From the NCBI RefSeq assembly GCF_003286085.1, contig NW_020825324.1, positions 310,001-374,000 on the forward strand: DNA of 64,000 nucleotides. The letters are read 5' to 3'. This document shows positions 20,350 to 31,959 of this stretch, in pieces. The translations under genes were made by a program, and so were the position numbers. The DNA is from Drosophila persimilis. Its lineage: Eukaryota; Arthropoda; Insecta; Diptera; Drosophilidae. The number at the start of each line of letters is the position of its first letter. The first letter of the stretch is position 1. The notes below the pieces were generated by a model, which saw only the letters and a program-made list of their open reading frames with translations, had not been told where the DNA came from and did not search any database.

Positions 20350-23300
20350 TGGATTCCATTCCAATTATAGCCAGTATATCTTAAGGGCCGTCCCTGCCTA
20401 GTGCTCATTATGTCGTGTAGTCCCCTGGCTCCCCCTCTTATTGTATGGTGCACTCTCAATAGGTCCTGGGACAGGGGGGGGGTGGCGGGCAATCGTTATC
20501 TCTCTGCCGCACACAACAATGGTGGCTCGCAGCAAGTGCATTGTGTCCGTATCTATTGAAAGACCAAACAGCGAATGCAATCAGCAGCAACAGGCAGGCG
20601 CCGGTGGGCCCGGGGGCCCGGGGGCGCCCCATGTGGAGGTTGTGGCTCAACTTTTTCGATTAACACACAAAAGGTACGTCAGACGTTCTGTTGCTGCCAA
20701 AACAGAGGCATAATGAGCGTGCGACCCCGAAATGTTCGATTTTATTTGATTTTTGAACGCATAATCCTGTTCCTGTGCGTTCATCCTGCGGTAGAAGTTC
20801 TTTGGCAACTAGGGAATGCTGTGCGACTTGGGGTTCAAGCAGGGCCTTATCCTTATTTTAGGGGCTTAGTTCTCAGGCTTGGCTCCAGGCCCTTGAAATA
20901 CTGTCTTTGGTCTTTGAGAAAGGAATTGGTCTCTTGTTTTTGTGGCTTCTTAGAGGAAGAGAAAGAGAGAGGGTTTAAGAACAAATTGTATAGACAACAA
21001 AAGGTTATACTCAACTTTTTTCAAAAAACAAGCAATTTTTGTTTTTTTTTTATATATATAATTTTTATTTGTATTCATATAATTTTTTTTTTTTTAATGT
21101 GTACGAATAAGAAATAATTTGGAAGTAGACTTTTGGAAAACATAATTTTAAACGCTTTTTTTTTTTTGGTCTTTTTTTTATAAAATTTTGTTTTATTTGT
21201 GGATACGAATAAGAAATTTTTCGGAAGTAGCCTTTAGGAAAACACCATAAACACGTAAACGCCATATTTTTGTTTTTATGAATACGAATACGAAATAATT
21301 CGAAAGTAGCCTTTAAGAAAAAATAATTCTAAACGCCCTAATTATATTTTTTGTTTTTTTAACGTTTAAATTATAAATTGATCCGTGATAATCAAATAAG
21401 ATATGTAAGGTATCCAATAAATAGATACTTGTTTGGATGATACAAAACTTCTTGGCAAAAAGGGCCCTTTGAAGCGCTGGTTAAATTGGTAGGTGGCAAA
21501 TCGACGAGTATTTGCTGCATCACGCATCAACACTTCATCATCTCGTGATCTGATTAACTTGTAGCCCACACAGAATCTGTAAAAACACTTGCCACACTTG
21601 CCACAGTGCCACTGTGTGCGGCAGTAGCAGTCGAAACATGTTTGTTTTGTGTGTTTCCCCATTTGACTGCCAATAATACCACAGGAACAGAACAGAAACA
21701 AGAATAACAAACCCGAACAGAAAACACCCAAGAGAGCAGAGGAGAGAAACAGAAACAGAAACACTAAAGGCAATATAGCACAGATACAGATACAGATACA
21801 GATACAGATACAGCATACTCGTACAGATATAGGATACAACACACAGATACACAACACAGATACAGATGCAGATGCGCAAGTGAGAAACAAAAGTTGTTCC
21901 CATTTCCGCCGGAGAGTATTGTGGGGGAAATTAAAATGGAGAATACGATAGAGAGAGAGAGAGAGGGAGAGAGGGAGGGGGAGGGTGAGATGGTTTGTGC
22001 TCAATCTAAGCATAAAACTTGTATTTATCTGTGGCCAGATTCTGTATAATTTCCGATGGCATAAATATCAGTTTTTGCCTCTGTTTCGCTGACAGAATGC
22101 TGGCGGAAGTGAAATCGAGAACAAGGACAGACAGGGCGGCACGAAGGCAAAGACAAACAACAATTAAGCGCATAAACTGAGCGATAATCCAGCCACAGGT
22201 CCACATTTTCAAGGGCAACAGAAGGGGAGAGGGTGAAAGCTGTGGGGAAAACAACAATTTCCATAAAGACCTCAGCCGAAAGAGTGCCAGAGGGACACAA
22301 TCTAATTGCAAATGATGTTGGACCGTGTACTTTATATCGGACAGGCACTGTACTTCTGTACTTTTGCCGCTCGCCAAATTGATCGGCATTATTCAATTGG
22401 ATTTATGGTGGCCAAATGGTAGAAAACTTTTATTTTATTTACAATTTGTTTCAGCTTCAGTTTCAGTTTCAGTTGAAGGATGTTCAGTTCCTGGCACAGT
22501 GGTTGCAAAAAGTTTGCCGACTAAATACTAAACACCATCCCCGCTCGAAGTTTTCCAGGTTTCGGTTTCATTTTTGTTTCATTTATTTATTTTCAGCACT
22601 TAAATAAATATATCTGTTACACATGTGAATGGGTGAATGGGTGAATGGGTGCCCGAGTGAGTGTGGGTTTGACGAGAGCGAGTGCTGCCGAGTGGAGGGG
22701 CGAGTGTTTTATGGCCCTGACACAAACGGTTAGAGCCCCCACAGAACGAAGAGGGGAGAAGCGGAAGTGTGGGAGTGTGGGAGACAGGCAGCAACAGGCG
22801 AATGAATCATGGCTTCGGTGACACACGAGTGCCGTGCCCCAATTGAGCTGTAATTCATTTTGCAAAGTGTGCAAAGGGTATTCGCACTTTCAGCATTGAT
22901 TTGCAACAGATGGCAAATATATTACCGATGGATCGTTGGCGGATCGGGCTAAATACATACTCCTATTGCTGATGGTTGGAAACCGATTGAAAGCATTGCC
23001 GCGCAAACCGAGTGGCACTGCCGTATGACGCGTCCAAGCAGAGAACAAGCAGGAAACACTCAAAATCCATGGAAATCCCTTCAACTCCATAGAAAACCCC
23101 TCAAAATCTATGGAAAAACATCTTGACTTGTGGATAAAACTGCTTTAATGGTCAAAAGGAAACCCCAATTCCACTCCAGAAACTGCAGCTTTGAAAAAAA
23201 AAACAATAGAGAAGTGCAAGGGTATCCACAGCTTCGTTCCCTTCTTTATTAGTTCCTTGCTGGCTTTTATTCGAATGCATGCAAAGTGTGAATGCCAGTG

Positions 23301-25640
23301 TGAATGGAGCAATTGAATGGCAAATGAATGGTTCTTCGGTTCGTTCTCGGCCAGGGGGGAGACACATCAATCTCAAGGCTGGCCCCGACGATGCCACCGA
23401 TGCCTGGCCAGACCGAAACATGAAGACTGAGGTCCAGATGTACACAAAAACTGAACTGTGAACTTCATTCAATGTCCAAAGTTCAGTTTGGGGGGGGGGA
23501 AATTGCGAAAATCACTCGAAAGTGCAGTCAAATGTTGACAGAATTATGGAGTAGAGTCTGGAGGTGGGGAAAATATTCATTTTTGAAGCCCAAGCACTCA
23601 CAGACCTTCCACGCACTCGTCGAAAGCCAACTTTCGGGTCGCTCTGTGGCTGTCAGCAAATCAAAAACACAGATATGTACATACGTAGGCCATGTCAGAG
23701 CTTCCTGGAGCCTCCGGGTCACAGGTCAAGTGAGGGATTGCGGATAATTATGTGTGCATTGTATAATTCATAAATGAACCAAACCCTACTTCGACTCATT
23801 TCACTCGTTTGACAATTGCATTTTAAATCGAAACTCAATTATTCATGAATCCATCCAGACACAGGGGGGCCTCCCCCCAGCATTCACTTTCAAGCGGAAG
23901 TCACTTGCCATTTTTCCAGAGGAATGTGCATTTAATATTCCATAAATATTGTCCTCGAATTGGAATAATAAAAAAGAATATTGAAAAGGGAATTACATTA
24001 CCGAAACGTACATTAAATGCAGCAGAGAAATCTCTAAAAGGGAGAAACCCTATAGCCCTACAGCCTTTTTCACGGCTTGTATTTCAAGATGTTTCCCTGC
24101 ATTTCCAGTGCATTTTCACGGCTTTTCGAGTGCATTTTCCTGCCCTCCACAATAGTGCATGGTATTCCTTGGAGGCCTTGAAGGAAGTCGCGGTAAAACA
24201 CCAGCTAATGAATGTCTATGAATGCCAAAGGGAATGCCCTTTTTCCAGTCCAACAAAATGTTCTAGAGATCACACTAAAAGGGATGTTCTCTAGGATATT
24301 AGGTGAGTTTTTGTAGTTTTCCTAGTGGTGTGATTATGCGGCGACTAATTAAAGTCGCTGGCGCTGGAGGGGCGATGAGTCATGGCTGTCCCACGATGGC
24401 TGCCGACCCCTACCCCTGCTCATCCTCGTGATCCACCTGCTGGCCCATCCGCGGCCTGCGCTTGTCCTTGATGCAATTTATTTCACCATAAATTTGCCCC
24501 AAATCCCCCACACACACACACACACACATCTAGTGGTAGATGACCTTGGGTGTCGCTGTGGCTACTGTTCCGTTCCGCTTATATTCCCATTTCCATTGCC
24601 CCACAACTGTTGCACCTTCGTCTAGGGCTGTGCTCCTCCTCCTTTCCCGCCCGCCTTTCGCCTCTCATCAGTCGCCCAAAAAGCCAATAAATTTTCATAC
24701 AAAACAGCAACGGGGAAAACAGGGAAAACACCAGCAACTTAATAGCCCCTGGACTTTAATATTTTTCTCACTTTTTTTCGACCTGCGAGCACTACATCAA
24801 AGTCCTTCACTGGCGAGAAGGTCCAGCGTCTATGTCCGTGTCCGTGTCCGTGTCCGGGTGATTAAATGAAATTTACGAGTAGAGTACTCCCATCAGCCGG
24901 GAGAGAAAGCTTTTTTGCATAGAAATAAAAAGATGGAGCGAGTAAGGCCTATTCCCATTGCCATTCCAGGACTCTGGGCCCCCCCTCCCCCTCCCCCCAC
25001 CGTTCTGTCAGAGATTGATGGGTTGGTGTTTTGTCTTTTGGGGACTGCCGGCGGACAGCGTCATATAATGAACTGGAGACCTGCACCGCCATATGTATTC
25101 CGGGAGATAATTGTGCGAAGTGCGAATGATTATTGTCGCCTGGCCCCAGATGACGCGGCGGCATATATAGATGTAATTATAAAAGGAGATGTACGCACAG
25201 CAGGAGGCCTATGTAGGCACCCGAAGGATGCTGGCTCCGAAGTCAAGGACAGGGACACAAAAGCCGCCTGGAGTTCCAGCCTCTGTGGGCTCTTTTTTGA
25301 CTGGCAATTCCTGAAATCCGAATAATCCTTGCACCCCCGTTGAGTCGCTGAGCATTAAATGCAGTTTAAAGGCAATCCAACACACATTTTCCATATAAAA
25401 AGTCAAAAGTCTTTCCTTCAAAATGCATTTTTCTTCGGCAAATGCCTTGGAAATCATTGTATAATCTATGCCAAAGCCACACGTGTCGTGGTCATAGTTT
25501 GGTTTAATTATTCATTGAATTGAAGTCATATTTTAATTTGGAATTTACGATATGTCCCTTTGTGTAGGTGACATTTCATGGCCGTAATTGAAACCTAATT
25601 ACATTTCAGTAATAATTAATTGAAAATTGCATACTGGGGG
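20350..25640. other. 5.3 kb without a recognised gene
   Basis: It contains a decayed repeat of ~110 bp at about 21100-21340 (GAATA(C)GAA(A)TAA(TT)..GGAAGTAG.CTTT..AAA units), GATACA repeats at 21780-21870 and GA tracts near 21950. A minus-strand ORF at 21366-22013 has a Cys cluster (see findings) but mostly low-complexity sequence. No RNA gene was recognised. Confidence 0.5.
21780..21870. repeat. (GATACA)n-type hexamer repeat
   Basis: AGATACAGATACAG runs, partly interrupted, of about 90 bp. The same hexamer recurs at 41638-41667. Confidence 0.85.
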
Positions 25641-25643
25641 AAA

Positions 25644-25927
25644 GGGATATACAAGGGATATACAAGGGATATACAAGGGATATACAAGGGATATACAAGG
25701 GATATACAAGGGATATACAAGGGATATACAAGGGATATACAAGGGATATACAAGGGATATACAAGGGATATACAAGGGATATACAAGGGATATACAAGGG
25801 ATATACAAGGGATATACAAGGGATATACAAGGGATATACAAGGGATATACAAGGGATATACAAGGGATATACAAGGGATATACAAGGGATATACAAGGGA
25901 TATACAAGGGATATCCAAGGGATATAC
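25644..25927. repeat. 11-bp tandem array, unit GGGATATACAA, ~26 copies
   Basis: Twenty-four identical 11-bp units are followed by one variant (GGGATATCCAA) and a 9-bp partial unit, without a single indel. Because 11 is not a multiple of three, each strand gives the same 11-residue peptide repeat in all of its frames (GYTRDIQGIYK on plus, YIPCISLVYPL on minus), so long ORFs appear in several frames. These are artefacts of the repeat. The near-perfect identity implies recent expansion or homogenisation. Confidence 0.97.
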
Positions 25928-25929
25928 GC

Positions 25930-27395
25930 ATCTTTTCGGCTTTAAGGACTGCCTTTAGACCATCAATCGACAGCTCATTCTGGAGATGGCGATGAATATG
26001 GACATTGATCGCAACAATTATGCAGGACAGGCCAAGACAGGAAAGGAAAGGAAAGGAAGGATATAAATGTGATGAGATAGTCGAAAACTATGGCTGACAG
26101 GGAGACCGCCTCTGGGGTCTCCCGGCCCTCCTGCCAGGAGGCTGTGTCTCTGGTGGTGGTGCCACTGGACTTGGACTCATGTTTGTGTGCTGCAATGGCG
26201 ACGCGTTGACAGCTTTGCCCCTGTCATCTCTGCCATCTCTGCCATCTCTGCCCCACTGGGGTTCCTTCTCGCTTCACGGCTAAGTGCTGTGTCTTCTTCC
26301 TTCTGCCTTCTGCCTTCCTCGTTCGATTTTGCTGTTTTTAGTGTTTCTGCCTTTCCTTTTTTATGAACATGTCTGTGTGTGTTGTGCTTTTTACGACAAG
26401 CAGCCGTTTTATTGCAAGTGTTGGCCTCGTCTCGAGGTTATTAAAGTTTCAGCCAGAGCCGCCATCGCCCACACATTTTTGCGAGTAGTCAACAGGACCT
26501 GGACAGCTTTTGGAACACGAGTATAAATATGAGAATGAGCCTCATGGACTGGAGGATGCAACTGGGACTGGTACTGGGACTGGAGGGTGATTCTGATATG
26601 ATGTGATGCGATGCGATGCGATGCGAAGTGCAGTGCAGGCCACCTACATTTTTCGCCCACTTTTGGCCCATTTGCGGCCCGGCCCTCTCGTCAGTTTATG
26701 GCTGAAAAGTGCAATCATAAAACGTTCATGGCCCCTGCAAAATACAACCCAGCGAGGAGAGACAGAAACTGGAATTGTGGTGCCCCAATGAGTGGAATAC
26801 ATTAGCTATAAAACCCCGTTTGAAATGTGAAAATACCTGGCAAAATTGTATCCACTTTTCCACCATTTGCATCCACGGAAAAACACCAAAAACAAAGCTC
26901 ATAGAAGACCATTGAAACAAATCAGAAAATTCAACAAAATGAAACAGTAATAGAGAATGGAGAGAGAGAACAGAGCAAAGCAGGGGCAAGACAGTGAACG
27001 GAGAGCACAAGAGGGGGGCTGGGGGCTGGGGGCTGACAGATACAGGGGGAAAAGGATCCAAAGAGGCGTAAAGAGGGCCAGACAAAATGTTCCACTTCAA
27101 AATGACTTTGTGGAGCGATTTCCCAGCCATCATCCGAATGGGCAGACCATTGGAAAATCTAGTGAAAAGAGCTAGACGGAAAAGCGTAGCCAAGTCGAGA
27201 AAAACAACGAACAGCCAACGGAAAAGCCGTATGGCGTGCTGGCAAAAGTGGAAAATCGTCTGCAAATGCCGAGGTCGAATGGGAAATGCTCTTTTCTGTC
27301 AATGGACATTTGAGTTTTTGGGAAATCCTGCGTAATCTAAGGCCTGAAATTCCTTTGAACCAGCAAGCTAGTGCCCCATTATGGGTTTTTCTGTT
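25930..27395. other. 1.5 kb without a recognised gene
   Basis: It contains GGAAA repeats near 26040, CTCTGCCAT repeats near 26225 and GATGC repeats near 26600. No coding or RNA feature was recognised. Confidence 0.5.
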
Positions 27396-27399
27396 TTTT

Positions 27400-28440
27400 T
27401 ATAATCGATAATTAGCGATAGTTTCTTTTGATTGTTTCTATCGTATATTATTGCGATAATTAGCCTTCAATGGATATTTATCATTTATCATTTAAATCTA
27501 TTGATTAAAATCGATCAATATCGATACGTACGTTTCTTACAAATATCATCTATAATCGTCGATTATATCGACTGTTATTGGTTTTTATCGATTTTTTTAT
27601 TATCATTTATTGTATTATTCCGACTATTATAGATACTTGGCTATGAATGGATATATTTTATCATTTAATTTTACTGATTATAATCATTAAATATTGATAA
27701 CTTCTATATATTGCTTTTAATTGTTACGTTTCTTTCGAATGTCATCAAAAAATGGTCGATTATATCGATTTTTGTTGATCATTATCTATTTTTGTATCGA
27801 TTATTTATCATTTACTGCATTATTCCGTTTATTATCGATACTTGGAAATGAATGGATACTTGTATCCTTTAATTCGATCGATTATAATCGTTTAATATCC
27901 ATAACTTCCATATATTGCTTTTAATAGTACGTTTCTTTCTAATATTATTAATAATGTTAGATTATATCGATTTTATTGATTATTATCGATTTTGATATCG
28001 TTTATTTATCGTTTAGTATATTATTTCGACTATTATCGATAACGATGGCTATGAATGTATATACTTTATAATTTACTTCTATCGATTATAATCGATTAAT
28101 ATGGTTATTTTTATCATTTAATTCTATAGATTAAAATCGATTTATATCGATAACTTCCATCGATTGCTTTTAATAATACGTTTCTTTCGAATATCATCAA
28201 TAATCAATAATTGATTATAATCGATTTTTGTGTCGAATTTGTTTCGATTATTATATTACTCCGTTTATAATCAATACTTAGCTTTCAATGGATATTTTCA
28301 TCATTTAGTTCAATCGATTATAATCGATTGATATCGATAATTTCTATAGATTGCTTTTAATAGTACGTTTATTTCAAATATCATCAATGTGATTGACTAT
28401 TGTCGATTTATATCGACTATTTGCATATATTTATTTCATT
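27400..28440. repeat. ~200-bp-unit array rich in ATCGAT
   Basis: About five diverged units (spacings near 197, 204, 249 and 187 bp) share three landmarks. These are CTATGAATGGATAT..TTTATCATTT; AACTTC(T/C)ATATATTGCTTTTAAT; and (A)GTACGTTTCTTTCGAATATCATCAATAAT followed by GATTATATCGATTTT. ATCGAT, TCGAT or CGATAA words occur dozens of times. No coding potential was seen. It could be a satellite-like array or a tandem repeat carrying DREF/BEAF-type sites. Confidence 0.75.
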
Positions 28441-28444
28441 TTTA

Positions 28445-29340
28445 GTATTCAGTCGCCCGAGCGTTTCTTAATCTTTCTGACATGTATTTTCTGTCGTCTT
28501 TTATGTTGTTTCTAGCTTTAGTGCCCCATTTAGGTTCTCCGATCTATGGCCATTCGACAGCAACATATATCACCGCTACAATATATGTTTCCACTGAACC
28601 GTTCGTTTTTATGTGATTTATGTGCACGGCAGGGGCAATCCTTTACATATTTGTACACCCTTTATATCACATAATATATGATTTAGTATGCCTATAAGCT
28701 CTTCCATAATTCCATGACTCCATCATGCTTTCGTTTCTCATTTGTGGCCACATTTGGCTCACATTTGTAGCTGTGATGCCCTCGGCCTCTGGCAGAGTAT
28801 GGGGCCAGGAATCGTTTATTGTATATTTTGCATTGCCCCCGCGGCCATTGTCCGGTTGTCCGTTATGGCAGGTTATGGTCCGTCGGGGAAGTGGCAGTAA
28901 CTACTCGCAATCCGCTGTTAAGCTGAAGGAAGCGTCACGGAAGCGACAGAGCCATTGAAGATGCTATGCTCTAAGGGCCGGCCACAAACTTTTATCCTCG
29001 CAAAACTTAACTTTGCATCTTTTTGATTGACTTGGGAAAGCGAAAAGAGTGTGTGTCATAGGAAAAGGATGTGCAGCACCGGAAACGGATGAGCTGTCAA
29101 AACGATACGCAGAGCGAGAAATCCCAGAATGATTCGGGAATGAAAGCCTATCCTTTAAGCCCTTCCCTTAATCTATTTGTGGGGCTTTTCGGAGTTCAAA
29201 TTCCATGCAGACCTCATTTAAAAACAATTAGAATACGAACATCAATGTGGCATCATAATCAAGGCAATAATTGCCTCCCATCGAGGTGTGACGACAAATC
29301 ATTTGAGCCCATAATTAGTGCCAATCGACTAAATGACTCT
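28445..29340. other. 0.9 kb without a recognised gene
   Basis: No coding or RNA gene was recognised. It is 5' of the DUF1091 gene and may hold its promoter. A strong acceptor-like sequence (long pyrimidine tract then AG) ends at about 29368, hinting at an upstream noncoding exon in this region. Confidence 0.45.
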
Positions 29341-29397
29341 GTTGCTGTTTTTTCCCCCTTTTTTTAGTCGTTCTCCAAGTGCCTTTGCCCAAACAAC

Positions 29398-30064
29398 ATG
29401 AGGAGGAGCCACTGTACAAGCTGGATGGGGATTCTGGCGCTGTTCGGCCTCCTGCCGTACTCCAAGCAGGTACTATACCCAAAATATGGGCTAAGAACTC
29501 AATGAGATTTCTGTTTCTTGGTCTACCTGCAAACAGCATTGCTATAGCATGAAGCTGGTGAGTGTCCGGACGTGGGATACACCCAATTATGGCCTGAAGA
29601 TCAACATGTTCGAGAGGAACAACTCGATGGCGTCGGTGACGACGGTGCGCCAGGATGTGGCCATTCCGCTGTGGCATCTGGTGCTCCTGCAGCAGCCCCG
29701 CAAACGGAACGGCGGCGGCTCGCCGTCGCGTACCGAACTGCCGCGTACCCTGTACAATTCGACGACAAAGACATGCGACTTCTGGAAGTACATGCGGCAT
29801 GTGTCCGCCTGGAATAATGTCGCAAAGCTGATGCTCTCGAAGGGGGCCAGCAACATGAGTCTCGCCTGTCCGCTGAAGGTCGGCGTCTACATGATGAACC
29901 GGATCCAGGTGCCCCCCGATACGGCCCTGCTGAAGTTTATGTATCATCCGAATACCCTCTACACGCTCGAGGGCACCGTCTATGGCCAGAGCCCCAAAGA
30001 TGGTGCGACGAGGCGGTTTCTCTGCAAGTATGAGGTCAATGCAACCATTTTCAAGTCCTGCTAA
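29398..30064 (+). CDS. DUF1091/DM8-family secreted protein, two exons
   Basis: Exon 1 is 29398-29469, exon 2 is 29537-30064, with a 67-nt phase-0 intron (CAG|GTACTA .. AACAG|CAT). The product is 199 aa. The N-terminus (about 10-20, MGILALFGLLP) is a likely signal peptide. The mature part has cysteines at 26, 104, 135, 187 and 199 and four N-glycosylation sequons (52, 98, 130, 192). The C-terminal half has the DUF1091 signature: a CP dipeptide (135-136), G-x-Y (about 140-142), then alternating strands ending in two Cys. DUF1091 proteins are a large insect group related to the ML lipid-recognition fold; some (CheA/CheB) work in gustatory sensilla. The ligand here is unknown. Kozak context is AAC ATG. 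Minus-strand ORFs over this gene (to 308 codons) are shadows. No orthologue name is assigned. Confidence 0.8.
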
Positions 30065-30143
30065 AGGCACCAAGCACTTTGCTCCTTTGCTCCTTTGCTC
30101 CTTTGCTCTGTTTTTTTTTTTTTTGTTTTTTCTAGTTGTAACA

Positions 30144-30149
30144 AATAAA
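30144..30149 (+). promoter_or_regulatory. Poly(A) signal of the DUF1091 gene
   Basis: AATAAA lies 80 nt after the stop codon and is followed by a pyrimidine-rich stretch. It fits a short 3' UTR that includes a CTCCTTTG repeat and a T-run. Confidence 0.6.
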
Positions 30150-30154
30150 AGTGC

Positions 30155-30731
30155 CCATTTTTCCACCATCTCCCGCTCTCTCTCTGTGTGTGTTGCACGA
30201 GTGCAATTTTTAATTAAGTGCGAAAGGAAAATGCATGCCATGAGAAAATCCTCAAATCAGACACACAAGAAAATGAAGAGAAAGTACAAATCCGATGTTT
30301 TTCAAAGCTTGAATAGTTTTTAATGGTTTTTAAAGCAAAATTTGGCAACTTTTTTTGTCACAGTCCTCGGGAAAAACTCGTGGAAGGCGTGGCAATGGGC
30401 GTGCACAAAATTGCGTGCAATCGTAATCGTATTTCATTCCCATTTATTCATTTATTTGCATTTTGCATGACCACACGCACGGCACACTGCAAATGCACTG
30501 CTCTAAATTTGTACTCTCTGGCTCTCTCACCATAAATGCCATCAATTTGAATCAAAATTCTAATCAATTCTCATGTGTGGCAGCTGCGAAAACAATGTTG
30601 CACCATGAGGCCAAGATATGACGGCATTATTCGCGATTTTTTGGTGAGGAAAATAACAGAATGAGTGGCCAACTGATGGACAAACAGTAGAACTTCTGAA
30701 AGGATTCAGGTGTAGACCCCAGGTTCTGCCT

Positions 30732-30764
<33 letters not shown>

Positions 30765-31425
30765 CATCCCAGCAATTGGGCATAAAATATGCGATGCTTG
30801 CATGCCACAGACTTATTATTAAAACATAAAATTTGCATGCAAGCCGCAAAGCCAGAGGCGACCCAAAACCCACATATGTACATATATCCTTCTGTGTCCC
30901 TGCTATATACTCGCACTGTATTGTACATAAATAAAACCCCAAAGAGTAAGAAGAAGAAAAAAAGAGCACACCCACTGCTTACATTTTTGGTGGGGTTGTT
31001 GGGGCGGTGGTGGCAGATTCGTAAGATATACAAATACGTGCCTGTTTGTACATTTATGTGGCGTTTGGCAATTTGAACTCGTGAATTATGCAGAGAACGA
31101 GGAGCAAAGACAATGGCCGCCACAGGAAAGGAAAGGTGACTGCGTAGGGGGGAGCAGCGCATTAGACAAATTTGGGCAGTTTATTTACTGGCAACAAGAG
31201 TGGAGTGGAGTGGAGTGGAGTGGAGTCGAGTCCACAGATGCTAACACTCCACTCAGTGGATTGATCTCAACATTAGTGGAGTGGCGCGTTGATTTGTGTG
31301 CTGGGAGGCACAAAAGATGAGCGATTCAGTGCTGGTAAATGCCTATTAGTGTTGGGCATTACATACTTAAGGCAGCTCCAGACAGTAGACAGCACGCCCA
31401 CACCCCAACCCTTCTAGATAGTAAA
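30155..31425. other. 1.3 kb without a recognised gene
   Basis: It contains C30 at 30736-30765 and a GAGTG repeat near 31200-31225. Anonymous ORFs only. Confidence 0.5.
30736..30765. repeat. C30 homopolymer
   Basis: Thirty consecutive C, the longest homopolymer in the window. It gives a Gly or Pro run in overlapping ORFs that are not real genes. Confidence 0.95.
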
Positions 31426-31429
31426 TTAA

Positions 31430-31955
31430 TACTCAAAAATTAAAGAAAAATATATTAGAAAAAATAAAATTGGAAATATTGAAAGTATTAAAAAATAAAT
31501 TAAATAAAAATGTAAAAACAAATACAAAAAACAAATACAGCAATAAAAAATTAAAAGTATGTTAGTTTCATTAAAAAATTTTAAAAATACTAATAAATAC
31601 CCATAAACTAAAAAAAAAAATGTTTGGAAAAATAAAACAAAAAACTTTAAAAGTATTAAAAAAAAATGAAATTAAAAATCAAAATGTGAAAAGAAATTCA
31701 TCAGAAAGTTTTGATCAAATTTGATCAATTTCAATAAAAATTCTAAAAATAAAAAAAATAAAAATTAGATATCTAAGTAACGTTTGCAGGATATTTAATA
31801 AGTACTCAAACTAAAAAAAAAACTTGTAAAGTATTAAAAATAAATCACATTAAAATGTTCAAAGAAATACTACAGAAAATACTAAAAAAAAATTCTTAGA
31901 AAACAAATGCAGCCATAAAAACGACAAAAGTGAAAAATATGAGTAATTTCAATAC
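31430..31955. repeat. A/T-rich low-complexity island (AAAATACTAAAAA type)
   Basis: Very A-rich on plus, built from AAAAATTAAA, AGTATTAAAA and AAATACTAA words. There is no coding potential. It ends where the DINE-1 element begins. Similar islands lie at 48700-49090, 52620-52930, 55960-56230 and 61740-62360. Confidence 0.7.
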
Positions 31956-31959
31956 TAAC

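Noticed and set aside
22006..22389. 127-codon minus ORF with a hydrophobic segment
   Set aside because: The internal MWTCGWIIAQF.. segment resembles a signal peptide, but the rest matches no family and an alternative frame is also open.
24915..25325. 136-codon plus ORF
   Set aside because: It starts in A-rich DNA, has a Pro run from a C-tract, and shows no recognisable domain.
25644..25927. CRISPR array
   Set aside because: The units are directly contiguous with no spacers, and the genome is eukaryotic.
25599..25995. Several overlapping 96-122-codon ORFs on both strands
   Set aside because: All arise from the 11-bp array, which has no stop in any frame. The peptides are 11-residue repeats.
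29315..30241. 308-codon minus-strand ORF
   Set aside because: It is antisense to the DUF1091 gene, which has a valid intron, signal peptide and conserved cysteines.
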